A stretch of DNA of 64,000 nucleotides from Marinobacter subterrani (GCF_001045555.1 NZ_LFBU01000001.1:1612001-1676000); one strand, 5' to 3'; positions 6,582 to 15,855 are shown, counted from the first letter of the stretch. Notes: generated by a model from the letters alone, not told the origin. Program-made: numbers and translations.

Positions 6582-8678
6582 TTACATGGCCTTCCGAGTG
6601 CCGGCGGGCGCATTCCCGCTGGCACTCATTTCCATCACGCGCTGGATAGCGCGGAATCCGGTTGTTTTCGGGTAGCTCTCCCACCACTTCCGTTCAGCCT
6701 CGGCCAGCGTCTCGCCGGCGCTCTGGCGTTTATCCAGGGCGTGCCACAGGTGGTACCGCTGGGTGGGGTCTTCGGGTATCTGGAAGGTTTCGGCCTTCGG
6801 TGCCGCCAGTTCGCGGGCCTTGGCGCGGCCGGCTTCCAGCAGCTTTTCGTTGTCGTCATTGGCAGACAGGGGCTCGATCACGCGGATCTCCACGTCCTGG
6901 CCGGTGATGGTTTTGGCCTTGGTGCCCAGGCGGTTGAGCTGGCCTTTCACACGCTTGTCAGCGGCGCGCTGGATCATGCTCTGAGGCATTGCCGGGGTGG
7001 CGTTGCCGTTCAGTTCGGCCTCGCCCAGCAGCTCGCCCTCCAGGGTGAACACGCCCACGCGGGTCTCGTCGCGGTAATCCCAGGCCACCTTGACCTCTTC
7101 GCCGTGGAAGTCCCGCAGCAGGTCCAGGAAGTAAATGCCGCCGTTGATGCGCACTTCGCCCCGGTGCGTCTTGCGCACTTCCTGCGGCCGGGTGAGTGAG
7201 GCCACCAGGTCGGCCTCGGCGCTCACCGGCTCCCAGCCTTCCGCCTCGGCGCTGGCCAGCGCTTCCATGGGGCTCTGGTGGCGCATCCGGCCGGTCTCCA
7301 GATCGCGGATCTTGGGCAGCGACGAGTGCGGGGTGTGGTTGTAGCGCTCGACGGCGTCGCACAGGCCGTCGTAAAACTCCTGAAAGCTCGGTATGTGCAG
7401 CGGCTTCAGCCCGTTTTTGATGGCCTGGCGGGAGAGCTTGTGCACCCGGGTGGCGGCCTCTTTGTCCATGTCCGGGCCGATGTAGCTGTCCAGGGTTTTG
7501 GCGTAGCGGATCAGGATGGACTGGTGCGGCCGTTCGATGATGCCCCGGCCCTGGGAGTTGTAGGGCAGCGCGTTGGTGAAGGTGCCGCCCAGGCGGTCGA
7601 CGACTTCCCGCACCGGGTCGTTGTCAAAGCCGGCGCCATTATCGGAATAGAACACGGCGAACATGCCGTTGCGGGTGATGCCGTCCCGCAGGGCGTCCAG
7701 GGTGGCCAGGATGGACTCGGCCAGGTTGACGGCAACACCGACAATGCGCTTGGTGCCCCAGTCGATCACCATGGTGATCTCCGGCTTGAAGGCCTGGCCG
7801 GTGATCGGGTTGATCACCTCGCTCTTGAAGGTGTGACCATCGCCCACCCACACATCGTTTGGCCACAAGTGATCGAAGGTGCGGCGCTTGAAAGGTTGAA
7901 CCGCCTTCAGGTCACGCGGCCCCATGCGGCCACGCTCCCGGGCCTCCGGGCTCATCTTGCGCAATTGCCGGTACACCTGGTCGATGGATGGGTGCGGACC
8001 AGGTGAGCGCTCCACAAACATCTGGTAGGCCGCCGCTACCGGGGGCTTCTGGGGGCGCTGATAGAACTTGAGGAACCGGGGCAGCCACTCCGGTACGGTC
8101 ATGTCAGCCTTGCGCCGCTTCGGGGCCAGGGCCCGCTCGCCGTGCTCCCGGAAGTCGGAGAGCCAGCGCTTGAGGGTGCGTTCGGACAGGTTGCGCGTGG
8201 CGGTCTTGCGATCATTCGCCAGCACCGCCCGCTCGGCCAGATACGGCGTTAGATCTCCCAGGGCCGCCTTGGCGACTAACGTTTGAATGGCCTTCTGCTG
8301 GGTGGTCAGGGTGCACAGCCGCTCGATCTCCCGCACGAGCGCCACCCGGGCGCCCATCACCTGCAGCTGGGTCTCGTTCAACTGCTCGTAGCTTTCCGGT
8401 TTGCGGGCCGGGGTCGGTGTGGCGGTGCTGGTCTGTACCGGATGGTCCGGCTCGGCGCTGTCCACCAGGCGTTCCAGCAGGGCGTCCCGGGTTTCCTGGG
8501 GGAGGCTGGCAAAGGCGTATTCGCGGCCACCGCCTTTGCCCTTGCGCTTTTTGAAGTCCCAGCCTTCCGCCTTGGCCCGGCGAATAAGCGCGCTCACGCT
8601 GGTGGGTACACCTGGCATTCCTGCCAGCTCAGCCGCCGTGAAATAAGACTGGACCATGGGAGACGTGCGGCAGTTCAT
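6582..8678 (-). CDS. MuA-type DDE transposase
   Basis: This 698-residue protein has the MuA layout. An N-terminal Mu-type winged DNA-binding domain (about 9-75, SYFTAAELAGMPGVPTSVSA) is followed by a helical end-binding region. The integrase-fold catalytic core carries the DDE residues D280 (WVGDGH), D346 (FYSDNG) and E382 (GIIERPH). After the core come a beta-barrel domain and a C-terminal part that in MuA contacts MuB and ClpX. The ATG at 8678 follows GGGGGAT; an ATG eight codons in has no ribosome site. It cuts and joins the phage ends during replicative transposition. Length is near that of MuA (663). Confidence 0.93.
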   Translation of the reverse strand: MNCRTSPMVQSYFTAAELAGMPGVPTSVSALIRRAKAEGWDFKKRKGKGGGREYAFASLPQETRDALLERLVDSAEPDHPVQTSTATPTPARKPESYEQLNETQLQVMGARVALVREIERLCTLTTQQKAIQTLVAKAALGDLTPYLAERAVLANDRKTATRNLSERTLKRWLSDFREHGERALAPKRRKADMTVPEWLPRFLKFYQRPQKPPVAAAYQMFVERSPGPHPSIDQVYRQLRKMSPEARERGRMGPRDLKAVQPFKRRTFDHLWPNDVWVGDGHTFKSEVINPITGQAFKPEITMVIDWGTKRIVGVAVNLAESILATLDALRDGITRNGMFAVFYSDNGAGFDNDPVREVVDRLGGTFTNALPYNSQGRGIIERPHQSILIRYAKTLDSYIGPDMDKEAATRVHKLSRQAIKNGLKPLHIPSFQEFYDGLCDAVERYNHTPHSSLPKIRDLETGRMRHQSPMEALASAEAEGWEPVSAEADLVASLTRPQEVRKTHRGEVRINGGIYFLDLLRDFHGEEVKVAWDYRDETRVGVFTLEGELLGEAELNGNATPAMPQSMIQRAADKRVKGQLNRLGTKAKTITGQDVEIRVIEPLSANDDNEKLLEAGRAKARELAAPKAETFQIPEDPTQRYHLWHALDKRQSAGETLAEAERKWWESYPKTTGFRAIQRVMEMSASGNAPAGTRKAM

Positions 8679-8765
8679 GACCGATCCCCCCGGAATTGGC
8701 GGGGGCTCACCCCTCCGCTATGGTTAGAGGTGCCAACCAAACCAACCAAGGCAAAAGGAGCCCCC

Positions 8766-9029
8766 ATGGCAAAGGGAACAGATTTTGATATTGAAGAGAT
8801 GCAGCGCACCCGAGCTGAGAACATGCGGACTGCCGCTGCTGGCGTGTGGCACTCATACTTCGGCCAGTGCGTGGAGAAGCTCATGATGAAAGGTCGACCA
8901 GTAACGAAAGAGGCCGTTATCGCTGAGCTGCAGGCTGAAATAGAAGGGCGGCCAGAAAACTCGGATGCCCGGATCATTGCCGAAACGGTCTTACGCAAGG
9001 TCGAGAGCATTACTTCCGATCCTTCTTAA
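8766..9029 (+). CDS. Small protein read against the early operon
   Basis: An 87-residue frame on the + strand starts at an ATG six bases after a strong AGGAG (MAKGTDFDIEEMQRTRAENM). It encodes a mostly helical, charged protein with a central KLMMKGRPVTKEAVIAELQAEI segment. Its 3' end overlaps the end of the convergent gene 9010-9438 by 20 bases. The codon pattern and ribosome site support it as real even though it opposes the operon. It also reads away from the transposase start. Function is unknown; it may be a lysogenic or regulatory gene. Confidence 0.7.
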   Translation: MAKGTDFDIEEMQRTRAENMRTAAAGVWHSYFGQCVEKLMMKGRPVTKEAVIAELQAEIEGRPENSDARIIAETVLRKVESITSDPS

Positions 9030-9438
9030 CATCACCCGAAAGGGAGTTGAAAAGTCCGGCCAGTAACTTTTCTGGCTGGGCTCTCGTCAGAGCTGCCTGG
9101 TGCAATATCCGGATGCTCACGGACTGGTCAGTGATCCCCCAGCTCTCATAGGCATACTTGGACATTTCTTTCAGGGCCCAAGTGGCAGGCCCCCAGGTAA
9201 AGTCGCTGGCCTCCTGAGGCGCTGCGGTTAGAGCCTCATCGATAATCTGCCCAGCCCTTTCAAGCAGCTTGTAGGGGCCAGACTTCTGTATCCGTACACT
9301 GAACTCGACAGCGGTCATGCCCTCTGCGATAGCCTGAGATATAAGGTCACTCATGACCTGTATGGCTTCTTCGCTTCCGAGGCAGGCAGCGACCGCGAAT
9401 GCCTGGTGGTGATCTTTCGTCAGGTCAGACTGCTTCAT
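9010..9438 (-). CDS. Hypothetical phage early protein
   Basis: The start is the ATG at 9438 (MKQSDLTKDHHQAFAVAACL), which overlaps the upstream stop as ATGA; an upstream extension of the frame is a shadow of the neighbour. The 142-residue product is helical and Ala-rich, with no membrane helix or recognised domain. It is the last gene before the transposase. Its 3' end overlaps the convergent + strand gene. Confidence 0.65.
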   Translation of the reverse strand: MKQSDLTKDHHQAFAVAACLGSEEAIQVMSDLISQAIAEGMTAVEFSVRIQKSGPYKLLERAGQIIDEALTAAPQEASDFTWGPATWALKEMSKYAYESWGITDQSVSIRILHQAALTRAQPEKLLAGLFNSLSGDVKKDRK

Positions 9439-9872
9439 TCCTCTTCTCCCATCAGTCGCTTCAGTTCCTTCATGTCGTGCTGCAGCCGGTCCTTCATCTG
9501 CTGCATCTTTCCGTACTGCGCCGCCAGCGCCTCTTTTCCGTAGGCCACACGGCCGCCGCGCATGTGCACCATCCAGTCGGTAAAGGCGTGGGTGTGGCAC
9601 ACCTCTTCCAGCAGCGGAACCCGGTACAGCGGAATGTTGTGCTCGCTCCGGCCCGGGCTCGACCAGGCATCCAGCATGTGCTTGGACACGTCGTCGCCAG
9701 ACAGCCGGCTCATCTGGGCCGCGATCTCGTAACGATCGTGTGGGGAGTGCTTCAAGACAGCGCCCACCAGCTCGCTTACCTGGGCGGCATAGTTTCCACT
9801 GCCTGGCAGCGGGACCACCGGCTGGGGCACCTCGAAGATGTCAATCGTGGCGGTGTCTTTGACCCTGCGCAT
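9435..9872 (-). CDS. Hypothetical phage early protein
   Basis: This 145-residue protein begins MRRVKDTATIDIFEVPQPVV. It has a long basic coiled-coil-like C-terminal helix (YGKMQQMKDRLQHDMKELKRLMGEEE). It lies between ner and the transposase, where Mu-like phages carry variable small genes. The start is only two bases after the ner stop. No family is recognised. Confidence 0.65.
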   Translation of the reverse strand: MRRVKDTATIDIFEVPQPVVPLPGSGNYAAQVSELVGAVLKHSPHDRYEIAAQMSRLSGDDVSKHMLDAWSSPGRSEHNIPLYRVPLLEEVCHTHAFTDWMVHMRGGRVAYGKEALAAQYGKMQQMKDRLQHDMKELKRLMGEEE

Positions 9873-9874
9873 AT

Positions 9875-10210
9875 TTATGCGCTCCGCGCCAGTTGACAGT
9901 GCGCGATAGCGTTAGATTTTGTATGCTTAGTGCATACCTGCTCCTTGCGTTCTCCCACATTCGGACGTTCGCGGAGCGGCGCGCCGTGCGGATGCCAGCG
10001 GTCGGGCCAGATGTCCTGGGGAGCCAGTTCCAGCTTCCGGGCAATGGCCCGCTCAACACGCGGGTACCGCACGCGCTTGACGTTATTGACAGACTGCCTG
10101 GAAACGCCCAGATCCTGGGCAACCTTGGCAAGGGACGATCCACGCATACGGAGCTGGAATTTCACCCACTCCCACAGCAGTTCTGGATCGGTCGGAATCT
10201 TGGTTTTCAT
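9875..10210 (-). CDS. ner: Ner-like early regulator
   Basis: This 111-residue protein matches the Ner/Nlp family. It has a helix-turn-helix SLAKVAQDLGVSRQSVNNVK, then RVERAIARKLELAPQDIWPDRW; the ending IWPxRW is diagnostic. In Mu, Ner binds between the early and repressor promoters and turns both down. It is the first gene of the leftward operon and diverges from the repressor gene, as expected. The C-terminal tail beyond residue 85 is longer than in Mu Ner and of unknown value. Confidence 0.88.
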   Translation of the reverse strand: MKTKIPTDPELLWEWVKFQLRMRGSSLAKVAQDLGVSRQSVNNVKRVRYPRVERAIARKLELAPQDIWPDRWHPHGAPLRERPNVGERKEQVCTKHTKSNAIAHCQLARSA

Positions 10211-10424
10211 GCGTCACCTCGGTGGCGTTTTTTTGGGTCGTCTATCGTGTTCTAGGAAATAAACATAGCGCGGATTTATGTGTCGTGCAAGCGGATAAAA
10301 GTGCATTAGCTTCAGATAAAAGAATATCTGCATTTTTATGTGTGCATCGCGTCAAAGTTCGAGGCGCGCCATTTACTGGCCGCCTTTAATTTATTTGCAT
10401 TTTTTTCAATGCTTTAGGGTAACT
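10211..10424. promoter_or_regulatory. Repressor-Ner operator region
   Basis: The 214 bases between ner and the repressor gene are AT-rich and contain related words: TTTATGTGTCGTGCA (10275-10289), TTTATGTGTGCAT (10335-10347), and GATAAAAGTGCAT in between. These overlap or flank the early promoter and are candidate binding sites for the repressor and Ner. The repressor promoter itself is not clear; a TTTAAT at 10385-10390 could be its -10. Confidence 0.55.
10262..10290 (-). promoter_or_regulatory. Early promoter for the prophage operon
   Basis: On the - strand TTGCAC (10290-10285) and TATGTT (10267-10262) are separated by exactly 17 bases. This is a near-consensus sigma-70 promoter placed 52 bases before the ner start. 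It would drive the whole early operon. Confidence 0.65.
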
Positions 10425-11126
10425 ATGACGGAGCAAGCAGGAGAAATAGACGACGTCAAAGTTGATACAAACAACTTTGACGCATTCAGGGAGCGCCTAA
10501 AAATCGCGATGGGTTCCGATAGCGCGCGCGTTTTTGCGCGCAAGTGCCGACTCTCAGAAGGTGCCATACGCAGTTATCTGAGCGGCGAGACCTTCCCGAC
10601 ACTCGATCGCCTGGCGATGATCGCCTCGGCAGCTGATGTTGGTGCCGACTGGCTGGCGTTCGGCTTCAGCAAGGAGGAATTGAAGAGGGAGGTGCCACAA
10701 CCTGCAGGCATGGAAGACTACGCCTTCGTGCCGCTCTATGATGCCCAGTGCAGCGCCGGAGACGGCGCCTGGAACGAGCACTCCAGGGTACTGACCCACC
10801 TGAGCTTTACGCGCTACAGCCTGCGCAAGAAAGGGCTGACGCCGGAGCAGCTCTCCGCCATCCGCATTGACGGCGACTCCATGGAGCCGGTACTACACAG
10901 CGGCGACACGGTCCTGATCGACCACACCAGGACCACGATTGAGGGCGAGGGCATCTACGTGTTGCGCCTGGACGATCACCTCTACGCCAAGCGCCTGCAG
11001 CGCAATTTCGACGGCGTGGTGATCATCAGTGAGAATAAACAGTACCAGCCCGTCACAGTCCCCAGGGACAGGCTGAACGAGCTGGAGGTAATAGGCAGGG
11101 CGGTGTGGTCTGCGGGCTGGCTTTGA
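10425..11126 (+). CDS. LexA-type phage repressor (HTH + S24 peptidase)
   Basis: The start is the ATG at 10425, six bases after AGGG; an upstream extension is not supported. The 233-residue protein has an N-terminal XRE helix-turn-helix (about 34-63, SARVFARKCRLSEGAIRSYL). A LexA/UmuD-type S24 domain follows, with catalytic Ser152 (GDSMEPVL) and Lys189 (LYAKR). A likely self-cleavage site is Ala111-Gly112 (CSAGDG). Such repressors keep the prophage silent and are cleaved with RecA during the SOS response. This suggests the element is, or was, SOS-inducible, unlike classic Mu. Confidence 0.9.
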   Translation: MTEQAGEIDDVKVDTNNFDAFRERLKIAMGSDSARVFARKCRLSEGAIRSYLSGETFPTLDRLAMIASAADVGADWLAFGFSKEELKREVPQPAGMEDYAFVPLYDAQCSAGDGAWNEHSRVLTHLSFTRYSLRKKGLTPEQLSAIRIDGDSMEPVLHSGDTVLIDHTRTTIEGEGIYVLRLDDHLYAKRLQRNFDGVVIISENKQYQPVTVPRDRLNELEVIGRAVWSAGWL

Positions 11127-11205
11127 TCATGACGCCTGGCGTTTTTTCTGATCAGGCCTCGACTCAATTCTGTTTCTGGCCTCGAACAGAATCGGCGCTC
11201 TGATC

Positions 11206-11402
11206 AAGTGCCAAACATCGCGCCAAACTTGAGAGCTTTGATGATATATCGGGCTTATTGTGATTGGCGCTACATTTGGCACAAGCTGGCCGCCCGGTTA
11301 CTTCTAAATGCCTGATGTGCTTGAATTCTCCCCATTCAATCCCGCTGATTCCCAGCTAATCCCGGTTGTGCCAAACATAACCCTAGTTCACAAATTGGCA
11401 CA
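11206..11402. repeat. Left-end transposase-binding repeats
   Basis: Six copies of a GYGCCAA word lie in both orientations between the repressor and the proposed boundary. They are GTGCCAAACAT at 11209 and 11369, GCGCCAAACTT at 11220, and the inverse forms ending at 11270 (ATTGGCGC), 11282 (ATTTGGCAC) and 11401 (ATTGGCAC). The outermost one gives a 5'-TGTGCCAA end at 11402. Repeated transposase sites at the left end are typical of Mu-like phages. The rest of 11127-11478 has no gene. Confidence 0.6.
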
Positions 11403-11430
11403 GCGAGGGCGCAGAGAGAATTTCAGGGCA

Positions 11431-11470
11431 AAAACAAAAAAGGCAGACCAGTAAGTGACTGATCTGCCTT
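11431..11470 (-). terminator. Terminator of the initiator tRNA gene
   Basis: On the - strand a hairpin with arms AAGGCAGA-T-CAGT and ACTG-G-TCTGCCTT is followed by a T-rich run (11431-11440). It lies 9 bases after the tRNA and ends 28 bases before the proposed prophage junction. Confidence 0.85.
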
Positions 11471-11478
11471 CCTAAATA

Positions 11479-11555
<77 letters not shown>

Positions 11556-11627
11556 TCAAACTTTTGCACTGAACTGCACTTACAAAACTGTTTGTTTTCC
11601 GGGGAACCCCCCGATCAACGTGCGCGT

Positions 11628-11656
11628 ATATTAAGGATTCGTTCTCGTACTGTCAA
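11628..11656 (-). promoter_or_regulatory. Strong promoter of tRNA-fMet
   Basis: On the - strand a perfect TTGACA (11656-11651) and TAATAT (11633-11628) are 17 bases apart. A GC-rich discriminator (ACGCGCAC) follows, as in stable-RNA promoters under stringent control. The -35 box overlaps the stop codon of rnhB. Confidence 0.85.
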
Positions 11657-12339
11657 TCGGTATCTTCAAAAAGGTCGGTTCGGTATTGCAGAGTTTCCGG
11701 TTCCGGCAGCACACTTCCCTGATAGAGGCCCACTTCGTCAATAACCTCCTGGACCGGCCGGAAGGAGCGGCGGTGCTCGGGCGTTGCGCCGAGGCGGCGC
11801 AGTGCTTCCATGTGCACCGGGGTCGGGTAGCCTTTGTGCTGGGCCAGGCCGAAGCCGGGGAATCGGGCTTCCAGCGCTTCCATCTCGCGATCCCGGGTTA
11901 CCTTGGCGATGATGGAGGCCGCACTGATTGCCTCTACGCGGCTGTCGCCCTTGATCACCGGCTCCGATGGCCAGTGCCATTTGGGGCAGCGGTTGCCATC
12001 CACCAGCACGTACTCGGGCGCAATTGCGAGGCCGGAAACGGCGCGCTCCATCGCCAGCATGGTGGCCTGGTAGATGTTCAGCTTATCGATCTCACGGGCC
12101 TCACAGCGGCCGATGCTCCAGGCACTGGCGTGTTTCAGGATATCATCGTAAAGGGCATTGCGGCGCTTTTCGGAGAGCTTCTTTGAGTCCGCCAGGCCCG
12201 CGATGGGGCGTTCCGGATCCAGGATAACCGCGGCCGTAACAACCGCGCCAATCAGAGGCCCCCGACCTACTTCGTCTACACCGGCCAGCAGCGAGCCGGT
12301 ATAACGGCACTCAAACGGGGGCAAGGCAGCTCTGGGCAT
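11653..12339 (-). CDS. rnhB: Ribonuclease HII
   Basis: This 228-residue enzyme cleaves the RNA strand of RNA-DNA hybrids and removes misincorporated ribonucleotides. The RNase HII signature [20 protein letters not shown] carries the first catalytic Asp-Glu pair. The later motifs [10 protein letters not shown] and [17 protein letters not shown] supply the remaining acids. Length is slightly above the usual 200-215 because of a C-terminal tail. The ATG shares its A with the lpxB stop (TGATG), so the two are translationally coupled. It closes the lipid A cluster. Confidence 0.95.
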   Translation of the reverse strand: MPRAALPPFECRYTGSLLAGVDEVGRGPLIGAVVTAAVILDPERPIAGLADSKKLSEKRRNALYDDILKHASAWSIGRCEAREIDKLNIYQATMLAMERAVSGLAIAPEYVLVDGNRCPKWHWPSEPVIKGDSRVEAISAASIIAKVTRDREMEALEARFPGFGLAQHKGYPTPVHMEALRRLGATPEHRRSFRPVQEVIDEVGLYQGSVLPEPETLQYRTDLFEDTD

Positions 12340-13523
12340 CAGTTTTTCGCGCCTTCCACCAGTTCCGAGATGGCCTGAGCGGCTTTCTCATCGGCACCCT
12401 GCTTCAGGGTGTAATGCAATTCAGTGAAGGCTTCTTTGAGCCGTGCCCGCTCTTCGCTGTTCTCCAGGCGCTCAAGCACTGCGGCGCCCAGGCTTTCGGC
12501 GGTGGCGTCATCCTGAAGCAGTTCAGGTACCAGCTGGCGCTTGGCCAGCAGGTTGGGCAGGGCCACGAAGGGTACCTTCACCAGTTTCGAGAGCAAGGCA
12601 TAACTGAACCCGCTCAGACGGTAACCCACGACCATGGGTTTTTTCAGCAACATGGCTTCCAGCGTGGCGGTGCCGGACGCGAGCAGAACCACATCGGAAG
12701 CTGCCATCACATCCCGGGAGCGACCCCGAACGACGGTGACGGGCAACGTCACGTCCAGTGCATCCACAAGGTCCCGGACCTGCTTCTCACGTTCGCGGTT
12801 CACACAGGGGATCACCAGTTGAAGATCCGGGCGTTTTTCCTGAATCCAGCGGGAGGCCTCAAGAAACAGGGTGCCAAGGCGCTCCACTTCCCCGGCCCGA
12901 CTTCCGGGCAGAACTGCCAGCACCGGTGCATTGGCATCAAGGCCGAGGGATTTCCGCACCTCCAGAGTATCGGGTTCAATGGGTATGCGGTCTGCCAGAG
13001 GATGACCGACAAACGCCACCGGCACCTGATGCTCTTCATAGAACCGGGCTTCAAAGGGAAACAGGGTGAGCATGAGATTGACGGATTTGGCGATCTTGAA
13101 GATCCGCTTCTGGCGCCAGGCCCACACCGAAGGGCTCACATAATGCACGGAAAGGATACCGGCCTCCCGGCAACGCCGTTCGATGGCCAGAGTGAAATCC
13201 GGGGAATCGATACCAATAACAACATCCGGTGGTGTCGTAAAAAAATACGCCAGTAACCGGGCCCGGATACTGAACAGCTCACGGATTCTGCCCAGCACTT
13301 CCACCAGACCCATCACCGACAGGCGTTCCATGGGCACGAGCGAGTGAAAACCCTCGGCGATCATCTCATCGCCGCCAATGCCAACAAAGCGGGCATTGGG
13401 GTAGCGGTACCGGAGGGAACGGATCAGGCCGGCACCGAGAATGTCTCCCGATGCCTCGCCGGCAATGACTCCGAAGGTGATTTTGCGCTTACTGACGAGC
13501 GCCTTGGAAGGATGGTCCGTCAC
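12339..13523 (-). CDS. lpxB: Lipid A disaccharide synthase
   Basis: This 394-residue glycosyltransferase (GT19) joins UDP-diacylglucosamine and lipid X to make the lipid A disaccharide at the inner membrane. The N-terminal [18 protein letters not shown] block and the C-terminal donor-site region ([14 protein letters not shown], then [24 protein letters not shown]) are typical. Length is normal for the family. It lies between lpxA (18-base gap) and rnhB (one-base overlap) in the standard order. Confidence 0.97.
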   Translation of the reverse strand: MTDHPSKALVSKRKITFGVIAGEASGDILGAGLIRSLRYRYPNARFVGIGGDEMIAEGFHSLVPMERLSVMGLVEVLGRIRELFSIRARLLAYFFTTPPDVVIGIDSPDFTLAIERRCREAGILSVHYVSPSVWAWRQKRIFKIAKSVNLMLTLFPFEARFYEEHQVPVAFVGHPLADRIPIEPDTLEVRKSLGLDANAPVLAVLPGSRAGEVERLGTLFLEASRWIQEKRPDLQLVIPCVNREREKQVRDLVDALDVTLPVTVVRGRSRDVMAASDVVLLASGTATLEAMLLKKPMVVGYRLSGFSYALLSKLVKVPFVALPNLLAKRQLVPELLQDDATAESLGAAVLERLENSEERARLKEAFTELHYTLKQGADEKAAQAISELVEGAKN

Positions 13524-13541
13524 CGGCTGGCTCCCGCCCTG

Positions 13542-14333
13542 TTAGCGGATGATCCCGCGGTCTGCTCCACGGAGGGAGTCTATGAGGGCGCGCACTTCAG
13601 GAACATCGGAATAGTCTTTTTCCAGTTCCGTCACAGCTTGCTCGGTGGTCAGGCCATTGCGGTAGATCACCTTGTAGGCACGGCGTAATGCCAGCAGCAC
13701 TTCCTTGCTGAACCCGCGGCGCCTGAGGCCTTCCACGTTCATACCGTGGGGCTGGGCGGACTGGCCGCTGGCCATTACGTAGGCCGGTATGTCTTTAAGT
13801 ACGATACTGCCGCCGGCAGCCATACTGTGGGTACCAATGTGGCAGAATTGATGAACCATGGTACCACCACCCAGAATAGCGTAATCACCGACCGACACGT
13901 GGCCGGCGAGGGTCGCGCAATTGGCCAGTATGGTGTTGTCGCCTATGATGCAGTCATGGGCCACATGCACGTAGGCCATGAGCAGGTTGCCGCTGCCAAT
14001 CCGGGTTTCACCGCGATCCTGGACCGTGCCACGGTGGACGGTGCAGTTCTCGCGGATGATGTTGTTGTCACCGATCACCAGGGTTGTCGGCTCGCCCGCG
14101 TATTTCTTGTCCTGGCACTCTTCGCCAATGCTACAAAACTGGAAAATGCGGTTGTTGCGGCCAATAACGGTTGGGCCCTTAACCACCACATGGGAAAGAA
14201 TTTCGGTGCCATCTCCGATTTCCACATTCGGGCCAATATAGCTCCAGGGACCAACCGTTACGTTATTCCCTAGCCTGGCTGACGGGTCCACAATCGCCTG
14301 AGGATGGACACCCGACCAGTCATTTGTCGCCAT
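13542..14333 (-). CDS. lpxA: UDP-GlcNAc acyltransferase
   Basis: This 263-residue enzyme performs the first step of lipid A synthesis, adding 3-hydroxyacyl from acyl-ACP to UDP-GlcNAc. It shows the left-handed beta-helix hexapeptide repeats (IVDPSARLGNNVTVGP) and the catalytic His in AHDCIIGDNTILAN. The ATG at 14333 shares its A with the fabZ stop and has GAGAGAAG upstream; a TTG one codon earlier is not needed. Transcription continues from fabZ. Confidence 0.97.
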   Translation of the reverse strand: MATNDWSGVHPQAIVDPSARLGNNVTVGPWSYIGPNVEIGDGTEILSHVVVKGPTVIGRNNRIFQFCSIGEECQDKKYAGEPTTLVIGDNNIIRENCTVHRGTVQDRGETRIGSGNLLMAYVHVAHDCIIGDNTILANCATLAGHVSVGDYAILGGGTMVHQFCHIGTHSMAAGGSIVLKDIPAYVMASGQSAQPHGMNVEGLRRRGFSKEVLLALRRAYKVIYRNGLTTEQAVTELEKDYSDVPEVRALIDSLRGADRGIIR

Positions 14334-14773
14334 CAAACTTCTCTCTCAGCGGTCAGAATCTCTGCCACGCAGACGACTTCTCCGTCGACCAGTGCGCGAC
14401 AATCGAATTTGTAAATACCACGCTTTCCTGAGATCAGTTCTGATTCCATACACAATTGATCCCCAGGCAAAACGGGGCGCTTCCAGCGCGCCTTGCTGGC
14501 CCCGGCCAGGTATTGTACCACGCCGTCAGAGGGTTTCCGGCCCACGGTCACAAAACCGAGAATGCCTGAGAGCTGAGCCATGGCTTCAATGATCAGAACT
14601 CCAGGCATGATCGGGTTGTTCGGAAAATGGCCCTGGAAGAACTCCTCATTAAAGGAAAGGTTCTTGTAGCCCTTTATCGACTGCCCCTTTTCCAGCTCGG
14701 TTACCCGATCAACCAGCAAAAACGGGTATCGGTGCGGCAGGTATTCCAGGATTTCTTTGGTATTCATTATCAT
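14333..14773 (-). CDS. fabZ: 3-hydroxyacyl-ACP dehydratase FabZ
   Basis: This 146-residue hot-dog-fold enzyme dehydrates 3-hydroxyacyl-ACP in fatty acid elongation. The active-site signature is [12 protein letters not shown] with the catalytic His, followed by [16 protein letters not shown] with the Glu. Its place between lpxD and lpxA is conserved and balances fatty acid and lipid A supply. An ATG two codons inside is an alternative start. Confidence 0.96.
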   Translation of the reverse strand: MIMNTKEILEYLPHRYPFLLVDRVTELEKGQSIKGYKNLSFNEEFFQGHFPNNPIMPGVLIIEAMAQLSGILGFVTVGRKPSDGVVQYLAGASKARWKRPVLPGDQLCMESELISGKRGIYKFDCRALVDGEVVCVAEILTAEREV

Positions 14774-14784
14774 GTTGATCGGCC

Positions 14785-15810
14785 TCAGCCCTCTGATTTC
14801 TTTTCCAGTTCTTTAATCCGTCGCGCCAAGGCGTCAAGCTGGCGAAAACGGACGGCGTTCTTGCGCCATTGCCGGTTGGTATCCGCGCTGGTTCCGGAAG
14901 AGTACACGCCCGGCTCCCGGATATCACCCGTCACCAGAGTCATGCCCGTCAGATGAACCTGATCAGTGATCTCCAGATGTCCGGCCACGCCGGACGCGCC
15001 GCCGAAGACACAATGCTTTCCAATACGGGTGCTGCCGGCAATGCCGACCATTGCCGCCATGGCACTGTGCTCGCCGATGCAGACGTTGTGGGCAATCTGG
15101 ATCAGGTTATCGAGCTTCACACCATTTCCAATGACGGTGTCATCAAGTGCGCCGCGATCGATGGTGGTATTCGCCCCTACTTCCACATCGTCCCCGAGAA
15201 CAACACGACCCAGTTGCGCAATGCGGTGCCAGACACCCTTTTCGTTGGCAAAGCCAAAACCATCAGAACCGATCACGGCGCCACTCAGGATATGGCAGCG
15301 CTGACCCAGCACAACGTCGTGCGCCAGGGTTACTCGTGGCCGGATCACAGTCCCGGCACCAATCCGGGTGCGCGCGCCAATAACCGACCCGGCCCCGATC
15401 ACCACTTTTTCGCCAACCTCAACCTCCGCCTCGATAACCACGTTCGGGCCGATGCAGGCGTCGTCAGCGAGGCTTGCCGAAGGGTCAATCACCGCCGTTG
15501 GGTGAACACCCGGAGAGGCAACCGGTGCGGGATCAAACCAGTGACTGAGCCGGGCATAGCCCAGGTAGGGATTGTCCAGTAACAGGACATTGGTAGGAGC
15601 ATCTTTTGCTGTGGCGGGCGACGCGATGATCGCCGAAGCCCGGGTGTCCGCCAGATATCTTGCATAGGAAGGGTTAGCCAGGAAACTGATCTGGCCAGGC
15701 CCGGCTGCCTGCAAGGTTGCCAGACCCGAAACCCGCACATCAGGATCGCCCCGAAGCTCTGCGCCAAGTGCGCTGGCAATCTCTCCCAGGCAGTAAGACC
15801 TTTCTGTCAT
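14785..15810 (-). CDS. lpxD: UDP-3-O-acylglucosamine N-acyltransferase
   Basis: This 341-residue acyltransferase adds the N-linked hydroxyacyl chain in lipid A synthesis. It has an N-terminal uridine-binding domain ([18 protein letters not shown]), a long hexapeptide-repeat beta-helix, the catalytic His region ([17 protein letters not shown]) and a C-terminal helical tail ([15 protein letters not shown]). The start at 15810 is chosen because GGGAG lies six bases upstream; a GTG/ATG 11 codons earlier lacks a site. Confidence 0.96.
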   Translation of the reverse strand: MTERSYCLGEIASALGAELRGDPDVRVSGLATLQAAGPGQISFLANPSYARYLADTRASAIIASPATAKDAPTNVLLLDNPYLGYARLSHWFDPAPVASPGVHPTAVIDPSASLADDACIGPNVVIEAEVEVGEKVVIGAGSVIGARTRIGAGTVIRPRVTLAHDVVLGQRCHILSGAVIGSDGFGFANEKGVWHRIAQLGRVVLGDDVEVGANTTIDRGALDDTVIGNGVKLDNLIQIAHNVCIGEHSAMAAMVGIAGSTRIGKHCVFGGASGVAGHLEITDQVHLTGMTLVTGDIREPGVYSSGTSADTNRQWRKNAVRFRQLDALARRIKELEKKSEG

Positions 15811-15855
15811 CAGGGACTCCCAAGCAACTTCAGGGCATCGCATGCCCTTAGCAGG

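Larger units (their letters stand above)
1..11402 (-). mobile_element. Mu-like transposable prophage, early region and left end
   Basis: A repressor faces a leftward operon in the Mu order: ner, transposase A, ATPase B, small genes, DUF3164, GemA/Gp16, Mor. Ner, MuA, GemA and Mor are each recognisable by sequence. The proposed left end is position 11402, where the - strand begins TGTGCCAATTTG. This fits the 5'-TG ends of Mu-like phages and coincides with the outermost of six repeated GYGCCAA motifs. The late genes (lysis, head, tail) and the right end lie to the left, outside the window. The ATPase gene carries a frameshift, so the element may be defective. The left boundary is inferred; the identity as a Mu-like element is well supported. 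Confidence 0.9.
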
